In this document: positions 59,397-64,000 of the stretch, one piece after another | Numbering within the stretch: the stretch's first letter is position 1 | Layout of the letters: the number at the start of each line of letters is the position of its first letter | The notes under the pieces: generated by a model | What the model was told of the DNA's origin: nothing | What the model saw: the letters and a program-made list of their open reading frames with translations, nothing else | The model's database searches: none | From: Neoarius graeffei | Lineage: Eukaryota > Chordata > Actinopteri > Siluriformes > Ariidae | Length of the DNA stretch: 64,000 nucleotides | Assembly (NCBI RefSeq): GCF_027579695.1 | Contig: NC_083578.1 | Span: 1,900,268-1,964,267 of the forward strand | Direction of reading: 5' to 3' | Program-made: the position numbers and the translations under genes

Positions 59397-59773
59397 CATC
59401 TCATCTCATTATCTGTAGCCGCTTTATCCTGTTCTACAGGGTCGCAGGCGAGCTGGATCCTATCCCAGCTGACTACGGGTGAAAGGCGGGGTTCACCCTG
59501 GACAAGTCGCCAGGTCATCACAGGGCTGACACATAGACACAGACAACCATTCACACTCACATTCACACCTGCGGTCAATTTAGAGTCACCAGTTAACCTA
59601 ACCTGCATGTCTTTGGACTGTGGGGGAAACCGGAGCACCCAGAGGAAACCCACGCGGACATGGGGAGAACATGCAAACTCCACACAGAAAGGCCCTCGCC
59701 GGCCACGGGGCTCGAACCCGGACCTTCTTGCTGTGAGGCGACAATGATAACCACTACACCACTGTGCCGCCCG
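59397..59773 (-). mobile_element. SINE within the minisatellite (copy A)
   Basis: A full-length SINE in reverse orientation. The array unit AGGCGGTGTGT before it is repeated (AGGCGGTGCGT) after it. It shares private differences (ACAATGATAACCACTACACC, GCGGACATGGGG) and its right junction with the copy at 60217. Confidence 0.9.
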
Positions 59774-60216
59774 AGGCGGTGCGTATGACTGGTAATTACT
59801 AACACTGACCACTAGGCGGTGTGTGTGACTGGTAATTACTAACACTGGCCACTAGGCGGTGCGTATGACTGGTAATTACTAACACTGACCACTAGGCAGT
59901 GCGTGTGACTGGTAATTACTAACACTGACCACTGGGCGGTGCGTATGACTGGTAATTACTAACACTGACCACTAGGCGGTGCGTGTGACTGGTAATTACT
60001 AACACTGTCCACTAGGCGGTGCGTGTGACTGGTAATTACTAACACTGGCCACTAGGCGGTGTGTGACTGGTAATTACCAACACTGGCCACTAGGCGGTGT
60101 GTGACTGGTAATTACTAACACTGGCCACTAGGCAGTGCGTGTGACTGGTAATTATGAACACTGGCCACTAGGCGGTGTGTGACTGGTAATTACTAACACT
60201 GGCCACTAGGCAGTGT

Positions 60217-60593
60217 CTCATCTCACCTCATTATCTGTAGCCGCTTTATCCTGTTCTACAGGGTCGCAGGCAAGCCGGATCCTATCCCAGCTGACTACGG
60301 GTGAAAGGCGGGGTTCACCCTGGACAAGTCGCCAGGTCATCACAGGGCTGACACATAGACACACAACCATTCACACTCACATTCACACCTGTGGTCAATT
60401 TAGAGTCACCAGTTAACCTAACCTGCATGTCTTTGGACTGTGGGGGAAACCGGAGCACCCGGAGGAAACCCACGCGGACATGGGGAGAACATGCAAACTC
60501 CACACAGAAAGGCCCTCGCCGGCCATGGGGCTCGAACCCAGGACCTTCTTGCTGTGAAGCGACAATGATAACCACTACACCACTGTGCCGCCC
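60217..60593 (-). mobile_element. SINE within the minisatellite (copy B, duplicate of A)
   Basis: The same private changes and the same right junction (GCCGCCCGAGGCGGTGCGTA) as the SINE 820 bp upstream. It is best explained by duplication of a multi-unit block rather than by a second insertion. Confidence 0.88.
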
Positions 60594-60703
60594 GAGGCGG
60601 TGCGTATGACTGGTAATTACTAACACTGACCACTAGGCGGTGTGTGTGACTGGTAATTACTAACACTGACCACTAGGCGGTGTGTGCGACTGGTAATTAC
60701 TAA

Positions 60704-61335
60704 GGCAGCTGGGCCATAGAAGGTTCACGCTGCACGCTGCATGCTGCACGCTACACGTTCACGTGAAGAACCGGACCCTGGGCCATTAAACTTCATGCTT
60801 GGATGTTCACGTGTTGCGTCTGTTCTACTTTGACCGAGTAACCAACAATATGGACTCTTCGGATGACGACGATTGCCTCATTCTGCTTTTACTGAGACAG
60901 AGGAAGAGAAAAAGGAACAGAATTTGGAGCCGAGAACACTTCCTTCTGAGAGAAACCCGTGGTGAATTTCACCGAACATTCTATAATCTGCTTGACAATC
61001 CCGATGAAGAACTATTTTTCAATTATACCATTCAATTATATTTTTTCTGAAGTTTTCCCCTGAAAGCATAGTTATCTCCCTAGACCCGTTCTGATTGGCT
61101 GGCGCGGCGGTGACCGCATGCATTGACTGGAATTTCCATCTTCACGCCTAGAAAAAAGTGTGCATGTTCATTTCTCGCTTCACGCGTGAAGTGTGCAGCG
61201 TGCAGCGTGCAACGTGAACGCCGTTCTATGGTCCAGAGCAAGTCATGCTACGTTTGTCCACTTTTCTTTACATGCGTGTAGCGTGTAGCGTGCAGCATGC
61301 AGCGTGCAGTGTGAACCTTCTATGGCCCAGCTGCC
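60704..61335 (+). mobile_element. PIF/Harbinger-type element, internally deleted
   Basis: Terminal repeats GGCAGCTGGGCCATAGAAGG and the complement CCTTCTATGGCCCAGCTGCC; TAA on both sides (60701-60703, 61336-61338), the 3-bp duplication typical of Harbinger. Subterminal GCATGCTGCACGCTACACG words recur. It is 632 bp, with a truncated transposase start inside. Confidence 0.85.
60850..61050 (+). pseudogene. Start of a Harbinger-like transposase
   Basis: From MDSSDDDDCLILLLLRQRKR at about 60850 the frame reads RIWSREHFLLRETRGEFHRT, then NPDEELFFNYTI, and stops. The pattern R-x-x-G-E-F ... FFNY resembles the N-terminal region of HARBI1-type transposases; the DDE domain is absent. Confidence 0.6.
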
Positions 61336-62041
61336 TAACACAGGCCACTATGCAGTGCGTGTGACTGGTAATTACTAACACTGGCCACTAGGCGGTGCGT
61401 ATGACTGGTAATTACTAACACTGACCACTAGGCAGTGCGTGTGACTGGTAATTACTAACACTGACCACTAGGCGGTGCGTATGACTGGTAATTACTAACA
61501 CTGACCACTAGGCGGTGCGTGTGACTGGTAATTACTAACACTGGCCACTAGGCGGTGTGTGACTGGTAATTACCAACACTGGCCACTAGGCGGTGTGTGA
61601 CTGGTAATTACTAACACTGGCCACTAGGCGGTGCGTATGACTGGTAATTACTAACACTGACCACTAGGCGGTGCGTGTGACTGGTAATTACTAACACTGG
61701 CCACTAGGTGGTGTGTGACTGGTAATTACCAACACTGGCCACTAGGCGGTGTAGGCAGTGCGTGTGACTGGTAATTACTAACACTGGCCACTAGGCAGTG
61801 CGTGTGACTGGTAATTACTAACACTGGCCACTAGGCAGTGCGTGTGACTGGTAATTACTAACACTGGCCACTAGGCGGTGCGTATGACTGGTAATTATGA
61901 ACACTGGCCACTAGGCAGTGCGTGTGACTGGTAATTACTAACACTGGCCACTAGGCGGTGCGTATGACTGGTAATTATGAACACTGGCCACCAGGCAGTG
62001 TGTGACTGGTAATTACTAACACTGGCCACTAGGCGGTGTGT

Positions 62042-62919
62042 CTCATCTCATCTCATTATCTGTAGCCGCTTTATCCTTCTACAGGGTCGCAGGCAAGCTG
62101 GAGCCTATCCCAGCTGACTACGGGCGAAAGGCGGGGTTCACCCTGGACAAGTCGCCAGGTCATCACAGGGCTGACACTTAAGGCCCTTTTCCACTACCCT
62201 TTTTCAGCTCGCTTCAGCTCACTTCAGCCCGACACGGCTCGCGTTTTGACTACCAAAAACCAGCACGACTCGGCTCGCTTCATCCCTGCTTAGCCCCTAA
62301 AACTCGCACCGTTTTGGAGTGGGGCTGAAGCAAGCCAAAGCGAGCCGAGTGAGGTTGGGGGCGTGAGCAGACACTCCCCTGTGCACTGATTGGTGAGGAG
62401 GAGTGTCCTCACATGCCCACACACGCCCCGCGAGCACGCTGGGATCTGTAAACACCGCAAACCCGGAAGGAGAAGAATTACGAATTACGAGAATTTCTGA
62501 AGCCTTATGCGCCTCGCCTCATCTATACGCTCTTGCCAGTATCTGTCCGCGTTGTCGGTGACAACAAGCCACAGCACCAAGACCAGCAACACTAACGACT
62601 CCATGTCCTCCATGTTTATTGTTTACTATTCGGGTCGTGAGACTACCGCTTAAAAGCTCACTGATGTCACTGTTTGCGCTGCTTAACGACATCACGTGAC
62701 GTCCACCCACTTTCGCTAACTCCACCCAATGTGTCCACCCACTTCCAGCCAGCACGGTTCAGCGCGGTTGTAGTCGAAATGCAATTCCAACAGCCCCGCT
62801 CAGCTCGACTCAGCCCAACTCAGCACGGCACAGCCGCGTTTGTAGTGGAAAAGCGGCAATAGACACAGACAACCATTCACACTCACATTCACACCTACGC
62901 TCAATTTAGAGTCACCAGG
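62042..62919 (-). mobile_element. SINE split by a Harbinger-type MITE
   Basis: Left part 62042-62180 and right part 62857-62919 read as one SINE once the insert is removed (GGGCTGACAC joins GACACAGACAACC). Its tRNA-like head is missing; the copy ends in the central domain (TTTAGAGTCACCAG). Confidence 0.85.
62182..62856. mobile_element. MITE with GGCCCTTTTCCACTAC ends
   Basis: The ends are GGCCCTTTTCCACTAC and GTAGTGGAAAAGCGGC, with about 3-bp flanks TTA/ATA. The interior repeats words such as CAGCTCGCTTCAGCTC and GGCTCG. About 675 bp and non-coding; likely PIF/Harbinger-related. Confidence 0.75.
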
Positions 62920-64000
62920 CTCCGCTTGTAGCCAAAAGGATGGGGCTAGTTTGTGCAGTACGAAGAATTGATAAACAGCATTGAAACATTACTTTTTGAT
63001 TGTTTCTTATTTTCCCATTATTTTAAATTTAAAGGAAATTATTTCACCAAACACCACTAAATAAAAACTCTTAAAAACAGTTTAAGCAAACCCTTGAAAA
63101 ACACTTGGGAAAAAATGTGTATGTGGTACAGACTCCAAACTTGTGGTCATTATCTCCAAACTTCTTAATATCTAGAACCTGTTTATTAATTAATACGCAT
63201 TTTGAAAAATTATTTAATTTCAAGGCCTCCCCCACTGCTTTCTGTCACTCTGACTACGTCACAGTCACTGTTGCGCTGATTGGTCAGAGCGTTGGCCTAT
63301 ACGCACAGAGACAGTTTGAAAGACAGCGGTTTGTTCCTCCTACCCGCTTCGGAAATGTCTACGGATCGAGGCCAGACTAAATATTCACATTTAGTCTGGC
63401 TCACCAGGCTAAAATAGGGCATTATTTAGGAATAAGGATTATTCAGAATTGGTCTTTAGTACTGAGAAAAGCATCATGCCCTGTGTTCCAGCTATTGGAG
63501 ACGACCATTCTGTGTGAGCAGCACAGTTGTGCAATATTAACACACTGAATATCTTATTTAGAATGAGTTGTGTTGTGAATCCAATAAATTCTAATATAAC
63601 ATTTGTTTTGTGACAAATTATTTATAAATATTTAACTTTAAATACTGTTTGTAATATTGCTGCTTTGCAAAGGGTTTAATTTTTTTGAGTGTTGGTCCTG
63701 CTTCCTAATTTAAAAATGCAATTTGTCTTTTTAAATTCCAAGTTTTATAGTAAAGCTAAATTTTGAATAATTTATCCTAAAGCACTTTGCATGAACATTT
63801 GTTTCGTGTTTTATGAAACAAAACTTAATTTTTATTCAAACACAGCAGTAACGTTGAGCAGTAAATCAAACAGCATTCAACTCCGAAAAGAAATAAAGCT
63901 TTCATATATAACTATATGTTTATTTACACTATATACATTCATACAGTCCCCATAAAATAACAGCCATATAAATTAAATATATTTCAATGGATTGCTGAAG
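62920..64000. other. AT-rich end of the window
   Basis: No gene seen. A small CpG-richer patch lies at 63230-63370, followed by a perfect 11-bp hairpin (CCAGACTAAAT, 63372-63382 and 63389-63399), probably the end of another decayed element. From 63400 the DNA is AT-rich without features. Confidence 0.5.

Larger units (their letters stand above)
57400..62041. repeat. 38/40-bp minisatellite, hosting SINEs and a Harbinger-like element
   Basis: The unit is GACTGGTAATTACTAACACT followed by GGCCACTAGGCGGTGTGTGT (40 bp) or shorter forms lacking a GT (38 bp). Units are diverged at the left (57400-58220) and nearly uniform from 58230. Variants (GGCC/GACC, GGCGG/GGCAG, GCGTAT/GTGTGT) recur in blocks, showing amplification of several units at a time. 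It is broken by SINEs at 57503, 59397 and 60217, by the element 60704-61335, and ends at a SINE at 62042. Confidence 0.95.

Noticed and set aside
57400-62041. Regular 40-bp repeats that might suggest a CRISPR-like array
   Set aside because: Units are contiguous with no unique spacers, the unit length varies by GT steps, and the genome is a vertebrate's. It is a minisatellite.

Overview
The window is nuclear DNA of a ray-finned (teleost) fish. Four genes with normal GT-AG introns match vertebrate proteins closely, and the rest is typical teleost repeat DNA: Tc1-like transposons with direct repeats in their ends, many copies of a tRNA-derived (Mermaid/V-SINE-like) SINE, hAT and Harbinger elements, L1 and HERO-like LINEs, one LTR retrotransposon, and long CA/TC microsatellites. 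The mix would suit a catfish or another otophysan, but the species cannot be fixed from sequence alone.

Layout: 305-1923, the 3' end of mlec (malectin, + strand). 5.1-7.17 kb, a 27/28-bp minisatellite. 8008-10139, complete unc119b (+). 14.3-18.4 kb, a decayed LINE with a C-terminal restriction-like endonuclease, preceded by tandem 5' repeats. 18.6-22.4 kb, an L1 remnant carrying an apparently whole Tc1 transposon and a SINE. 22628-25915, complete custos (C12orf43 homologue, +). 26.8-32.7 kb, a hAT transposon with an 8-bp target duplication that contains a 14-16-bp tandem array, itself split by a Tc1 element and a second hAT. 33.2-40.5 kb, a young but broken LTR retrotransposon with about 1.7-kb LTRs. 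41881-53969, complete hnf1a on the - strand (10 exons; every splice phase closes to a 576-codon frame). 54-57.4 kb, small repeats and a SINE-split Tc1 remnant. 57.4-62 kb, a 38/40-bp minisatellite hosting four SINEs and two Harbinger-type elements. From 62.9 kb to the end there is AT-rich DNA with no gene that I can see.

From memory, gene order and orientation (mlec then unc119b on one strand; custos and hnf1a converging) match human 12q24.31, so this is a conserved block. The genes do not form a pathway: malectin is an ER glycan lectin, Unc119b a lipid-binding cargo chaperone, Custos a Wnt modulator, and Hnf1a a homeodomain transcription factor. The space between custos and hnf1a has been filled almost entirely by two large transposable elements.

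The most interesting signals are the nested element blocks with clean target duplications, a Tc1 copy with symmetric end repeats and an uninterrupted transposase, hnf1a exons flanked by mutually complementary dinucleotide repeats, splice sites built from microsatellites, and a SINE copied along with its surrounding minisatellite. I did not find a convincing wholly new genetic system.
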